64,000 nucleotides of DNA from contig NZ_APVL01000013.1 in NCBI RefSeq assembly GCF_000565285.1, positions 62,001 through 126,000 on the forward strand. Direction: 5' to 3'. Under the pieces are notes generated by a model. The model saw nothing but the letters and a program-made list of their open reading frames with translations. It was not told the origin of the DNA and searched no databases. This stretch comes from Cytobacillus firmus DS1 (lineage in GTDB: Bacteria > Bacillota > Bacilli > Bacillales > Cytobacillaceae). The translations under genes and the position numbers were made by a program. This document shows, piece by piece, positions 40,658 to 49,180 of this stretch (position 1 is the stretch's first letter; each line of letters opens with the position of its first letter).

Positions 40658-40942
40658 TTAAGATTTTGCTAATGCATCGCCAGTTGCCTGCGTTACTTCG
40701 CGGATCGCTGCACGATCGTATGTAAGACGGCTTCCGTCACCACATTTAATAACCACTTTGTCTTCGTCGATGGCATCAACGAATCCATGAAGGCCGCCGA
40801 TTGTAACAACCTTATCTCCCTTTTTCAAATCACTCTGCATTTGCTGAACTGCCTTTTGGCGTTTCTGCTGCGGACGAATTAACAGGAAATAGAATAACAC
40901 AAACATCAGCAATAATGGTCCTAATGTTCCTAAAAGCTCCAT
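40658..40942 (-). CDS. yajC: Preprotein translocase subunit YajC
   Basis: 94 aa. One N-terminal membrane helix (LGPLLLMFVLFYFLLIRPQQKRQK) is followed by the small soluble domain with LKKGDKVVTIGGLHG. YajC associates with SecDF. The ATG at 40942 follows AAGGGGGG; the TTG at 40960 lies upstream of that site. It is the last gene of the ruvA-ruvB-queA-tgt-yajC run. Confidence 0.92.
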   Translation of the reverse strand: MELLGTLGPLLLMFVLFYFLLIRPQQKRQKAVQQMQSDLKKGDKVVTIGGLHGFVDAIDEDKVVIKCGDGSRLTYDRAAIREVTQATGDALAKS

Positions 40943-41016
40943 TGTTTTCCCCCCTTTCAAAGATCGGCACGATTCAAGGAAAAGCTGCTCCTTAAATGAA
41001 CTCTCAATTTTTATTA

Positions 41017-42186
<1,170 letters not shown>

Positions 42187-42216
42187 TTAGTCCTGCCCGG
42201 GATAGGCAGAATAATA

Positions 42217-43245
42217 TTACAAAATGAGCATAGCATCTCCAAAGCTGAAGAACCGGTACCGCTCCTCAACTGCCTGATTATAGGCATTCAGAACGTTCTC
42301 ACGGCCTGCCAGTGCACTAACAAGCATAATTAAAGTTGATTTAGGCAGGTGGAAATTTGTAATCATGCCATCAATCGCTTTAAAATCATAGCCTGGATAA
42401 ATGAAAATATCAGTCCAGCCGCTTGCTTCCGCAAAATGGCCATTATGCGCAGAAGCAATGGTTTCTAAAGTCCTCGTGGAAGTAGTCCCCACACTGATGA
42501 TTCTTCCTCCCTGCTCACGCACATCATTTAAAAGCCGAGCAGTTCCTTCAGTTACCTGGTAAAATTCAGCATGCATTTCATGCTCATTTATATCATCTAC
42601 ACTAACAGGCCTGAAAGTTCCAAGACCAACGTGCAGGGTAATAAAAGCAATATGCACACCCATTTTTTTTATTTCTTCAAGAAGCTGTTCAGTAAAATGA
42701 AGGCCTGCTGTCGGAGCTGCAGCAGAACCGCGTTCACGGGCAAACACAGTCTGATAACGATCTCGATCATCAAGCTGCTCTTTAATATAAGGAGGCAAAG
42801 GCATTTCTCCCAATTGCTCAAGCACCTCATAGAATATCCCTTGGTACCTGAACTCAAGTACCCTGCCGCCATGATCTGAAGTTCCAGTGCAGACAGCAGT
42901 CAATTTGCCGTCTCCAAATGTTATCTCAGTTCCTTCTTTTACTCTTTTGGCTGGTTTAACAAGTGTTTCCCAGGAATCCCCTTCAATCTGTTTGAGAAGA
43001 AGCACCTCTATTTTCGCACCAGTGCCTGTCTTTTCTCCAAACAGCCTCGCAGGAAGGACCTTTGTGTCATTTAATACAAGGCAATCTCCTGCTTTAAGAT
43101 AATTCTTAATATCTTTAAAAACACTGTGCTGAATATCCCCGGTTTTTTTATCAAGGACCATTAGCCTGCTGCTTGTCCGATCAGCCAAAGGCGTTTGTGC
43201 AATTAATTCTTCAGGCAAATGAAAATCAAACCAATCTACTTTCAT
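42217..43245 (-). CDS. queA: S-adenosylmethionine:tRNA ribosyltransferase-isomerase QueA
   Basis: 342 aa starting [19 protein letters not shown], with the [15 protein letters not shown] and [12 protein letters not shown]-like ([15 protein letters not shown]) and [15 protein letters not shown] motifs. It transfers the ribosyl part of SAM to preQ1 in tRNA. GAAGGGTGA precedes the ATG. It lies downstream of ruvB and the DUF2905 gene and upstream of tgt. Confidence 0.96.
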   Translation of the reverse strand: MKVDWFDFHLPEELIAQTPLADRTSSRLMVLDKKTGDIQHSVFKDIKNYLKAGDCLVLNDTKVLPARLFGEKTGTGAKIEVLLLKQIEGDSWETLVKPAKRVKEGTEITFGDGKLTAVCTGTSDHGGRVLEFRYQGIFYEVLEQLGEMPLPPYIKEQLDDRDRYQTVFARERGSAAAPTAGLHFTEQLLEEIKKMGVHIAFITLHVGLGTFRPVSVDDINEHEMHAEFYQVTEGTARLLNDVREQGGRIISVGTTSTRTLETIASAHNGHFAEASGWTDIFIYPGYDFKAIDGMITNFHLPKSTLIMLVSALAGRENVLNAYNQAVEERYRFFSFGDAMLIL

Positions 43246-43277
43246 GATGTCACCCTTCTGTTATTCATATAGATAGA

Positions 43278-43484
43278 CTACCGGAACCTGCCAATAAAAT
43301 AAAAGATGGCAGATAGGATAATGCTCAGCAAAATCGACGTAACGACTGGAAAATAAAAAGTCGTATTGCCTTTCCTGATCACTATATCCCCTGGCAGCTT
43401 GCCAATATTAATAAACTGGCTTATAAATCCTGCGGCAAAAATGATCGCACCAATGACCATCAGCCACTTTGATATGCCGCTCAA
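43278..43484 (-). CDS. yrzS: DUF2905 small membrane protein (YrzS)
   Basis: 68 aa. Two hydrophobic helices ([19 protein letters not shown] and [21 protein letters not shown]) are joined by the conserved [19 protein letters not shown] loop of DUF2905. The TTG start overlaps the ruvB stop in TTGA, with AGGTG inside ruvB, so translation is coupled. The function is unknown. Confidence 0.85.
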   Translation of the reverse strand: MSGISKWLMVIGAIIFAAGFISQFINIGKLPGDIVIRKGNTTFYFPVVTSILLSIILSAIFYFIGRFR

Positions 43485-44482
43485 TCAGCAGGCACCTCCA
43501 TTTGAAAATGGCGGTACACCAGGTCTGTTACTATTCTTCCTCTTGGTGTCCGCTGAAGAAACCCAATCTGCAATAAATAGGGTTCATAAACATCTTCAAT
43601 CGTATGCGATTCTTCCCCTATGGTCGCTGCAATGGTTTCAAGGCCAACAGGTCCGCCGCGGAATTTTTCTATTATCCCTCTTAATAATTTATGGTCAATA
43701 TGATCAAGGCCTAAACGGTCAACCTGCAAAAGCTCCAGGGCTTCCCTGGCCAGTGTTTCATCAATTTGGCCATCTGCTTTGACCTGCGCAAAATCCCTGA
43801 CTCTCCGGAGGAGCCTGTTTGCAATTCTAGGCGTGCCTCTTGACCTTCTGGCCACTTCAATGGCTGCTTTTTGATCTATGCTTGTATCTAGCACCTCAGC
43901 TGTACGGACAACAATATCCGTCAGCTGCTCTTCTGAGTAATATTCAAGCCTGCTGAGCACGCCAAAACGGTCTCTTAACGGAGCCGATAACGATCCTGCC
44001 CTTGTAGTCGCGCCAACAAGTGTAAAAGGCGGCAAATCCAGCCTTACTGATCTGGCACTTGGCCCTTTTCCGATAACAATATCCAGACAGAAGTCTTCCA
44101 TTGCAGGATAAAGGACTTCTTCTATAGACCGCGGCAAGCGATGAATTTCATCAATAAACAGGACGTCACCCGGTTCCAATGCAGTCAGGATCGCCGCCAA
44201 ATCACCTGGCCTTTCAATTGCAGGGCCTGCAGTGGTTCTTATATTTACGCCCATTTCATTGGCAATAATAGCAGCCAGAGTGGTTTTTCCCAAACCCGGC
44301 GGCCCATATAGAAGGACATGATCCAAGGTCTCCTCGCGTATTCTGGCGGCTTTGATAAAGATCCCGAGGTTCTCCTTTACTTTATCCTGACCAATATACT
44401 GCTTTAATGTCTGCGGGCGCAGACTCTGTTCAAATGAAAGATCCTGAAGATCAGCTTCACCGGATATTATCCGCTCTTCCAT
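43481..44482 (-). CDS. ruvB: Holliday junction branch migration ATPase RuvB
   Basis: 333-aa AAA+ motor. Walker A is [13 protein letters not shown], Walker B is LFIDEIHRL, sensor 1 is LVGATTRAG, and the C-terminal winged helix contains [10 protein letters not shown]. It drives branch migration with RuvA. GAAGGTGA precedes the ATG. Unlike the usual tight ruvAB pair, 312 bp holding a structured element separate it from ruvA. Confidence 0.97.
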   Translation of the reverse strand: MEERIISGEADLQDLSFEQSLRPQTLKQYIGQDKVKENLGIFIKAARIREETLDHVLLYGPPGLGKTTLAAIIANEMGVNIRTTAGPAIERPGDLAAILTALEPGDVLFIDEIHRLPRSIEEVLYPAMEDFCLDIVIGKGPSARSVRLDLPPFTLVGATTRAGSLSAPLRDRFGVLSRLEYYSEEQLTDIVVRTAEVLDTSIDQKAAIEVARRSRGTPRIANRLLRRVRDFAQVKADGQIDETLAREALELLQVDRLGLDHIDHKLLRGIIEKFRGGPVGLETIAATIGEESHTIEDVYEPYLLQIGFLQRTPRGRIVTDLVYRHFQMEVPAD

Positions 44483-44529
44483 ACTTAATCACCTTCTTAA
44501 TTCAGCATAAAACGAAACGGCCTTTTCCA

Positions 44530-44785
44530 ATAAAGTGAAACTTCAATCAGTGGGGGGTTTCTTATCCCCCACTGATTGTTAGTCGCGTTCTAGTGTACCT
44601 AAGATCTCCGCTAGCGCTTCAATCAATCGACACTACGAACCCGATTGGTTCAACTAAGCCTCTGCCTGCGCGTCGGCAAGTTTCACTGTATCTCACCAAT
44701 CGGGCCTTTACGGGCAGTTTGACCCCCACTTATCCTCGTTTGATTCCTCTGAGTCTTTAAGCGGGGGTCTTACTGCCCGTTAGAC
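44530..44785 (-). repeat. Structured palindromic element between ruvA and ruvB
   Basis: About 250 bp with three nested inverted repeats. ACGGGCAGT...ACTGCCCGT (44710-44780) also contains AGACCCCC/GGGGGTC and GCTTA/TAAGT pairings. ACCAATCGGG pairs with CCCGATTGGT (44695-44704 with 44639-44650). A near-perfect hairpin AATCAGTGGGGG...CCCCCACTGATT lies at 44545-44577. No ORF was found. The layout of palindromes at both ends resembles short non-autonomous IS200/IS605-type elements or a structured RNA. Identity is not proven. Confidence 0.6.
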
Positions 44786-44794
44786 TGCGACAAA

Positions 44795-45406
44795 TTATAG
44801 TTTTAAAAGCATTTGCAGTGCCTTCTTTATGTATTGGTCCGTTGTAAGCTTTTCCTTCTTCAGTTCCGGCGTAATCTTTTTAAGTTCCTTATCTGAATAG
44901 CCCAGCGCTTTTAATGCAAGCAAGGCTTCCTCCAAGTCTCCCGCTGGCCCGCTTTCAGCCTGAAGTTTATCCGCTGAAAACAGATTAGGGAAAAAGTCGG
45001 GTACAATATCCGGAAGCTTCCCTTTCAGATCAAGAATCATTTGTCTGGCTGTTTTCTTTCCGACTCCAGGAAACTTAACGAGGAATGCTTCATCTTCATT
45101 TTCAATCGCCTGCACCACCTGTTCCGGTTCACCTGAAGCAAGAATCGCAAGAGCTCCCTTCGGCCCAATGCCGGTAACATTGAGCAGCCTGGTAAACAGG
45201 GTCTTCTCCTCACGAGTCTGAAAACCATACAAAGCCATGATATCTTCCCGTACATAATGATACGTGAATATCCTGACTTCCTGCCCAAACTCCGGTGTAT
45301 AACTAAATGGATTAGGCGTTAATATCTGGTATCCAATTCCATTGTTTTCGACAACTACATATTCAGGTCCAATAAAATCCAGCCTGCCTCTTACAAATTC
45401 AAACAA
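44795..45406 (-). CDS. ruvA: Holliday junction branch migration complex subunit RuvA
   Basis: 203 aa. The N-terminal OB fold begins [20 protein letters not shown]; helix-hairpin-helix motifs ([36 protein letters not shown]) and the C-terminal RuvB-binding domain ([18 protein letters not shown]) follow. The start is TTG at 45406, with GAGGAG upstream. A TACAAT -10 is visible at 45439-45444 on the minus strand with only a weak -35. Confidence 0.95.
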   Translation of the reverse strand: MFEFVRGRLDFIGPEYVVVENNGIGYQILTPNPFSYTPEFGQEVRIFTYHYVREDIMALYGFQTREEKTLFTRLLNVTGIGPKGALAILASGEPEQVVQAIENEDEAFLVKFPGVGKKTARQMILDLKGKLPDIVPDFFPNLFSADKLQAESGPAGDLEEALLALKALGYSDKELKKITPELKKEKLTTDQYIKKALQMLLKL

Positions 45407-45555
45407 TGCCTTTCTCTCCTCTGATTCAACTGTACCTCATTGTACCATAAACTATTTTGGCACGAAGAATAAAATGCTGAACAGGCTGGGAATAGATACA
45501 TTGCCTGTTGACGAAAATCCTTATGAACTATTACAGCCAATGCTTTAAACTCATC

Positions 45556-46119
45556 CTATAGATTAACATCAACTTTTATCAATTGCTTCCCGCCTCTTTC
45601 AATACCGAGATAACGCAAAGTTTCAGCGGAAGAATGATGGTTATAGATGGACATAATGATTGAAATGGCAATCCCTTTTCTATATGCATGATAGCCAAAT
45701 GTTTTTCGAAGTGTATGCGTACCGATCTTCCCTGGAATTCCAGCTTCCTTTGCAGCATTATTAATGATCCGATAGGCTTGCTGGCGGGTAATTGGCTGGT
45801 TATTCTTTTTCGATTTGAAGAGATAATCACATTCAGAGAAATCATGCTGAGTAAAATACTTTTTCAGTTCTTTTTTCACGCTGTTATTTAGGTAAAATGC
45901 TTTATTTTCATCGCTATTGATATTGTTTAAATAAATAAACTCTTTGATCTCCTTCCCATCCCAAACATCACTGATTTTCAGAGATAGCAAATCACTGACT
46001 CTTATGCCCGTATTAATACCTAATACAAAAAGTAATAGATCGCGCTGTGACTGCTGCCTTAATATCTCTTTAATTTTATTTATGCTTTTGATGTCCTTAA
46101 TAGGATCAACATATTCCAC
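45556..46119 (-). CDS. Short tyrosine recombinase/integrase
   Basis: 187 aa comprising little more than the catalytic domain. The expected residues are present: Arg in NTGIRVSDLLSL, His/Arg in GTHTLRKTFGYH, a His in SIYNHHSS and the nucleophile Tyr in ETLRYLGI. The usual N-terminal core-binding (SAM-like) domain is missing. The GTG at 46119 follows GGAGG by 7 nt; the open frame to 46164 has no site. It sits alone between ruvA and bofC, next to a block of repeats. It is either a mini-integrase of the YoeC-like type or a remnant of a mobile element. Confidence 0.82.
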   Translation of the reverse strand: MEYVDPIKDIKSINKIKEILRQQSQRDLLLFVLGINTGIRVSDLLSLKISDVWDGKEIKEFIYLNNINSDENKAFYLNNSVKKELKKYFTQHDFSECDYLFKSKKNNQPITRQQAYRIINNAAKEAGIPGKIGTHTLRKTFGYHAYRKGIAISIIMSIYNHHSSAETLRYLGIERGGKQLIKVDVNL

Positions 46120-46196
46120 AAGATTCCCTCCTGCAACTAATGTTACATAAGTATAAGCTATCAAAAAATAAGTAACATTACAATGATTGGATGCTG

Positions 46197-46440
46197 TTTA
46201 TAAGAAAAGCGCAAGCGCCTTGCCCACGAAGGAACGCAGACTAAAAGCGCCACGTCCTGTGGCAACGTCTGCATGACCCGCATCCTGCGGGCCTCAGGCA
46301 TAAAACGGTTCCTGTAGAAGGCGCATTTCCTTCTAGAAGGAAACGGCTTATGATCCCGAGTCCCTAAGAGCCGAAACAAGACAAGCTTGTGACCTCGAGG
46401 GGGTAGGCTGCTTGCGCTAGACAGTTATCGACGTTCAAAA
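46197..46440. repeat. Hairpin-rich interspersed repeat
   Basis: About 240 bp bounded by AAGCGCAAGCGCC and TAGGCTGCTTGCGCT, which are inverted relative to each other. Inside are successive short hairpins: CCACGTCCTGTGG, CCCGCATCCTGCGGG, TTTCCTTCTAGAAGGAAA and GACAAGCTTGT. No ORF is present. The GCGCAAGCGCC...CTCGAGGGGGTAGGC...GCTTGCGCTAGACAG layout is a pattern I recognise as common between genes in Bacillus chromosomes. Confidence 0.7.
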
Positions 46441-46469
46441 TTTTATACTTTCTTATCTTTTTAAGAAAA

Positions 46470-46545
46470 CAAAAAGCGCCTTGTTCATCCTTGATACCTT
46501 GAGGAGGAAGGGGCAGGAGCCAGACAGTTTTCAACGTTTAAAATA
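46470..46545. repeat. Partial second copy of the hairpin-rich repeat
   Basis: AAAAAGCGCCTTG at its start and GAGCCAGACAGTTTTCAACGTT at its end echo the ends of the preceding repeat (AAGCGCCTTG, GCTAGACAGTTATCGACGTT); the centre is mostly missing. The two copies are in tandem. Confidence 0.55.
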
Positions 46546-46562
46546 AAAATATCTCACTGTTT

Positions 46563-46608
46563 TTAAAAACAGAAACATGCAAGGGGAGTTCATTCCCTTG
46601 CATGTTTC
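46563..46608 (-). terminator. Terminator after bofC
   Basis: GAAACATGCAAGGG...CCCTTGCATGTTTC (46572-46608) followed by TGTTTTTAAAA on the minus strand, 9 bp past the bofC stop. Confidence 0.85.
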
Positions 46609-46617
46609 ACTGCTTCT

Positions 46618-47166
46618 TCAATTCGCCTGCTTTTCACCGGCAGTATAGCTTTTAAAGGTTTCCAGAACTTCCACATATCGATCTTTTGAAACAATAGGTA
46701 TTCCTTTTTTTAATTCTTCACATTTTGTGCTTTCTAATTTTCCTAAATCGATTTGAAAGAAAGACTGAATGATATTTGTTTTTTGCGGTCTGCCATTAAA
46801 AATGGTTAAAGTGCCGTCCTCAGTTATCCCAAAGTACCCATTTGCTTTTAATAATGGCGATATATCATCCATTTTCCGGCGGAACACTATATAATCTATA
46901 TCCATATCAACAAGCTGCCATTGATCATATTTAGCCCAGAAATCTTCAAGAGTCCATATGGTTTCCTCTATCGTTTCCTGGCTCACTTCCCCATCCAGAT
47001 ACTCCCTTTCCAAAATGACCTCCATCTTAAGCGGGCCTTCAATTTGTTCCTCTGCTGCCATAGCATATAGCGATGTGCTGTTGGATAAAAAATTGAATGT
47101 GTCCGTATGGAAGAAGAGATAAAAGGAAGCAGCTCCTGCTATTAGTAAGCCCCATATGGTTCTCAT
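46618..47166 (-). CDS. bofC: Intercompartmental signalling factor BofC
   Basis: 182 aa with an N-terminal signal/anchor (TIWGLLIAGAASFYLFFH), so exported from the forespore into the intermembrane space. BofC restrains the SpoIVB protease and so the SpoIVFB-dependent activation of pro-sigma-K. The BofC domain regions are visible as LEREYLDGEVSQETIEETIW and GYFGITEDGTLTIFNGRP. GAGGTGA precedes the ATG. spoIVFB, the protease at the end of this checkpoint, is at the right edge of the window. Confidence 0.9.
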   Translation of the reverse strand: MRTIWGLLIAGAASFYLFFHTDTFNFLSNSTSLYAMAAEEQIEGPLKMEVILEREYLDGEVSQETIEETIWTLEDFWAKYDQWQLVDMDIDYIVFRRKMDDISPLLKANGYFGITEDGTLTIFNGRPQKTNIIQSFFQIDLGKLESTKCEELKKGIPIVSKDRYVEVLETFKSYTAGEKQAN

Positions 47167-47285
47167 GATCGATCACCTCGATTAAATAGTAACTTCTTCA
47201 CTATCTGCCTGAGCCTGTTTTTCCCAGATCTTTATGATTAGTGTGGCCAATATTTTCATGTTTATCCTGAAATAATTTTATATGT

Positions 47286-47318
47286 AAAAAAGGGGCAAAG
47301 CTCAGCTGCTTTACCCCT
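47286..47318 (-). terminator. Terminator after the CoxA-like gene
   Basis: AGGGGTAAAGC...GCTTTGCCCCT hairpin followed by TTTTTT on the minus strand, 13 bp past the stop. Confidence 0.82.
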
Positions 47319-47330
47319 AATGCTAATTCG

Positions 47331-48074
47331 TTATTTTTCCCTGCGGAATAAGTTTTTTAAATCCCAGTCAATTTGCTCTCTTGGGCCTCCATCACGAAGA
47401 TTATTATCAATGTTTCTTAAACGGCTGAATGTTCCTTCGTCTGTTACCACCTTTGCAGATCTTCCCCGCAGATATGGCTCCACAGCTTCATGAATCGCTT
47501 CTTTCGTCTGTTCTTCCTTATCGTAATCAGTCAGATCTACAGCAATCAAAACATTGCTGCCATAGGTAACCGACCTGACGTCTTCAACATTTGGAACAGA
47601 TGCTGCAACATCGCCGATTTTTTCAGCAAGCTCACCTTCATAAGCCTGATAATAAGAATTTTTGGCTTGTCGTGTATTGTCATCGAGATGGCCATGATAA
47701 TTTGCATCGCTATGGCTAAAACGATTATCTTTCCTGAAAAAGCCGCGATCTCTGTCTGCAATAGGAATAGTAGGGTTTCCGGTATTTTCGTTCCGGACTC
47801 TCCCGGCATTATTGTCAACTTGGTTATAGCGGGTATTTTTCCCCTCGCCTCCAAGCGTATGATCCATCATTTCTGTCAGTGGCCCATCATTATCGGTACC
47901 ATCTTCCACCCGGACATTTCCACCGCGGTTTCCGTGATTTTCATTGGAGTAATAGCCCATGGGCTGACCCATTTCATTGTTCCGTTCACCAGTTGCATCT
48001 TCATTCGTTCCGCATGCTGTCAATCCCATTGATAAGATGGCAGCCATCGGCACTGCAAGCAGTTTCTTGTGCAA
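47331..48074 (-). CDS. coxA: YhcN/YlaJ family sporulation lipoprotein (CoxA-like)
   Basis: 247 aa. A lipoprotein signal peptide (HKKLLAVPMAAILSMGLTAC, lipobox LTAC) precedes an Asn/Asp/Gly-rich low-complexity region and the YhcN/YlaJ domain, which contains VRSVTYGSNVLIAVDLTDYD and ends in a basic tail. B. subtilis CoxA (YrbB), next to safA, is of this family and is a spore cortex protein. The TTG at 48074 is 8 nt from GAGGGGGG; the longer open frame lacks a site and breaks the signal peptide. Synteny plus domain support the name; sequence identity was not measured. Confidence 0.78.
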   Translation of the reverse strand: MHKKLLAVPMAAILSMGLTACGTNEDATGERNNEMGQPMGYYSNENHGNRGGNVRVEDGTDNDGPLTEMMDHTLGGEGKNTRYNQVDNNAGRVRNENTGNPTIPIADRDRGFFRKDNRFSHSDANYHGHLDDNTRQAKNSYYQAYEGELAEKIGDVAASVPNVEDVRSVTYGSNVLIAVDLTDYDKEEQTKEAIHEAVEPYLRGRSAKVVTDEGTFSRLRNIDNNLRDGGPREQIDWDLKNLFRREK

Positions 48075-48187
48075 GCGAAAAACCCCCCTCGCTAATATTA
48101 CAAGCATGAGCATTTCTGCTCTTAGTTAGCTTGTGAGCGAAAAGAGGCTTTCATTCAGTCCATTTACGTCCAATTTTTTTATTAGCA

Positions 48188-49180
48188 TTATTTGTTTTTC
48201 TCATTGGCAGCATATTTAAGTGCTTTAATAAAACGCTGTCTTTCAGCAAACTGGCCTACAGTTAAATCCAAAACAGGGCGAATTTTTACAGAATCAAGAT
48301 ACGATCTATCCCTTATTACACGATTCCATTCCCTGAAAATATCAGTTGGAAATGCCAATGCATAAAGAAAGCCCTTTTCTTCAAGATTGGATTTTAAGAT
48401 TGGATATTTTCTCAAATCTTCAAAGGACCAATTCATAAAAGGAAGGATGCGATTTGCATACTGCAGATAATCGGAATGAGGAGCCCCTATTGCTACCAGA
48501 TCAAAATCAAGCAGGTATAAAGATTGATCTTTTGCTCTGAGAAAATTATGATGCGCTACATCACCGTGCAGAATAACCTGCTTCCCCGATTGAAAAAGCC
48601 AGGCTTCGTCTTCAATGCCTTTTAAGGACCAATCTGCCCAGGCTAATAACTCATTAATAATTTCTTTTTGGACAAAATATCTTACTACAGGGAGATTATT
48701 AAGGAAAAGGGTTGCTCTTTCTCTCCACTTGTCCGCCTGCCTATATGCTGGCACAACCCTTTGATAACGGCTGACCAGCTTCTCTGTAGTATCGTGGAAT
48801 TTCTTCAGCAGCTCCAGCCCTTCTAACCGATCTGTCTTCAGGTAATAAGTAAAAACTTCTTTCGAAGGCGGTAAATACTCCATACAGCCGTAATAAGTCC
48901 TGTCAAAAAACAAAGGCGGTTCCTTGGCAACTTCGTAAAAAATATATGTTTTTGAAAATCCTTCCTTCATTAATGAAGAGGTGAATGCTTCCTGAAGCTT
49001 TAGACGGTGGTAGGATGAGAACCCTTTTAATATAAAGGACCTTTCCTGTGTCCTCAGTAAATAAACCTTCTTTCGGACTTGCTTTAATTCTTCAATTTTA
49101 AATGGCAGCTGATCCTGCAAATAGGAGAGGAGACGATTTTGAACTAAATCGTCTCCTCCATTATTAACCGTCGTATTCAC
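48188..49180 (-). CDS. CotS-type spore coat protein, kinase-like fold
   Basis: 330 aa of the CotS/YutH/YsxE group, an aminoglycoside-phosphotransferase-like fold. The catalytic loop is VILHGDVAHHNFL and the metal motif is YLLDFDLVAIG. The N-terminal ATP-binding part (VYLLRTQERSFILKGF) retains a Lys. Coat proteins of this group are structural or modify spore components; the activity is unproven. The first start (GTG 49180) lies inside the end of the safA region with no ribosome binding site, and a perfect 13-bp hairpin follows at once, so the true start is uncertain. Confidence 0.78.
   Translation of the reverse strand: MNTTVNNGGDDLVQNRLLSYLQDQLPFKIEELKQVRKKVYLLRTQERSFILKGFSSYHRLKLQEAFTSSLMKEGFSKTYIFYEVAKEPPLFFDRTYYGCMEYLPPSKEVFTYYLKTDRLEGLELLKKFHDTTEKLVSRYQRVVPAYRQADKWRERATLFLNNLPVVRYFVQKEIINELLAWADWSLKGIEDEAWLFQSGKQVILHGDVAHHNFLRAKDQSLYLLDFDLVAIGAPHSDYLQYANRILPFMNWSFEDLRKYPILKSNLEEKGFLYALAFPTDIFREWNRVIRDRSYLDSVKIRPVLDLTVGQFAERQRFIKALKYAANEKNK
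49128..49159 (-). other. Perfect 13-bp hairpin at the safA/cotS-like junction
   Basis: GAGGAGACGATTT pairs with AAATCGTCTCCTC around a 6-nt loop, 5 bp after the stop of the safA 3' frame. No U tract follows on either strand, so it is not a standard terminator. It contains the only GGAGGA near the cotS-like start and would hide it when folded. Confidence 0.7.
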
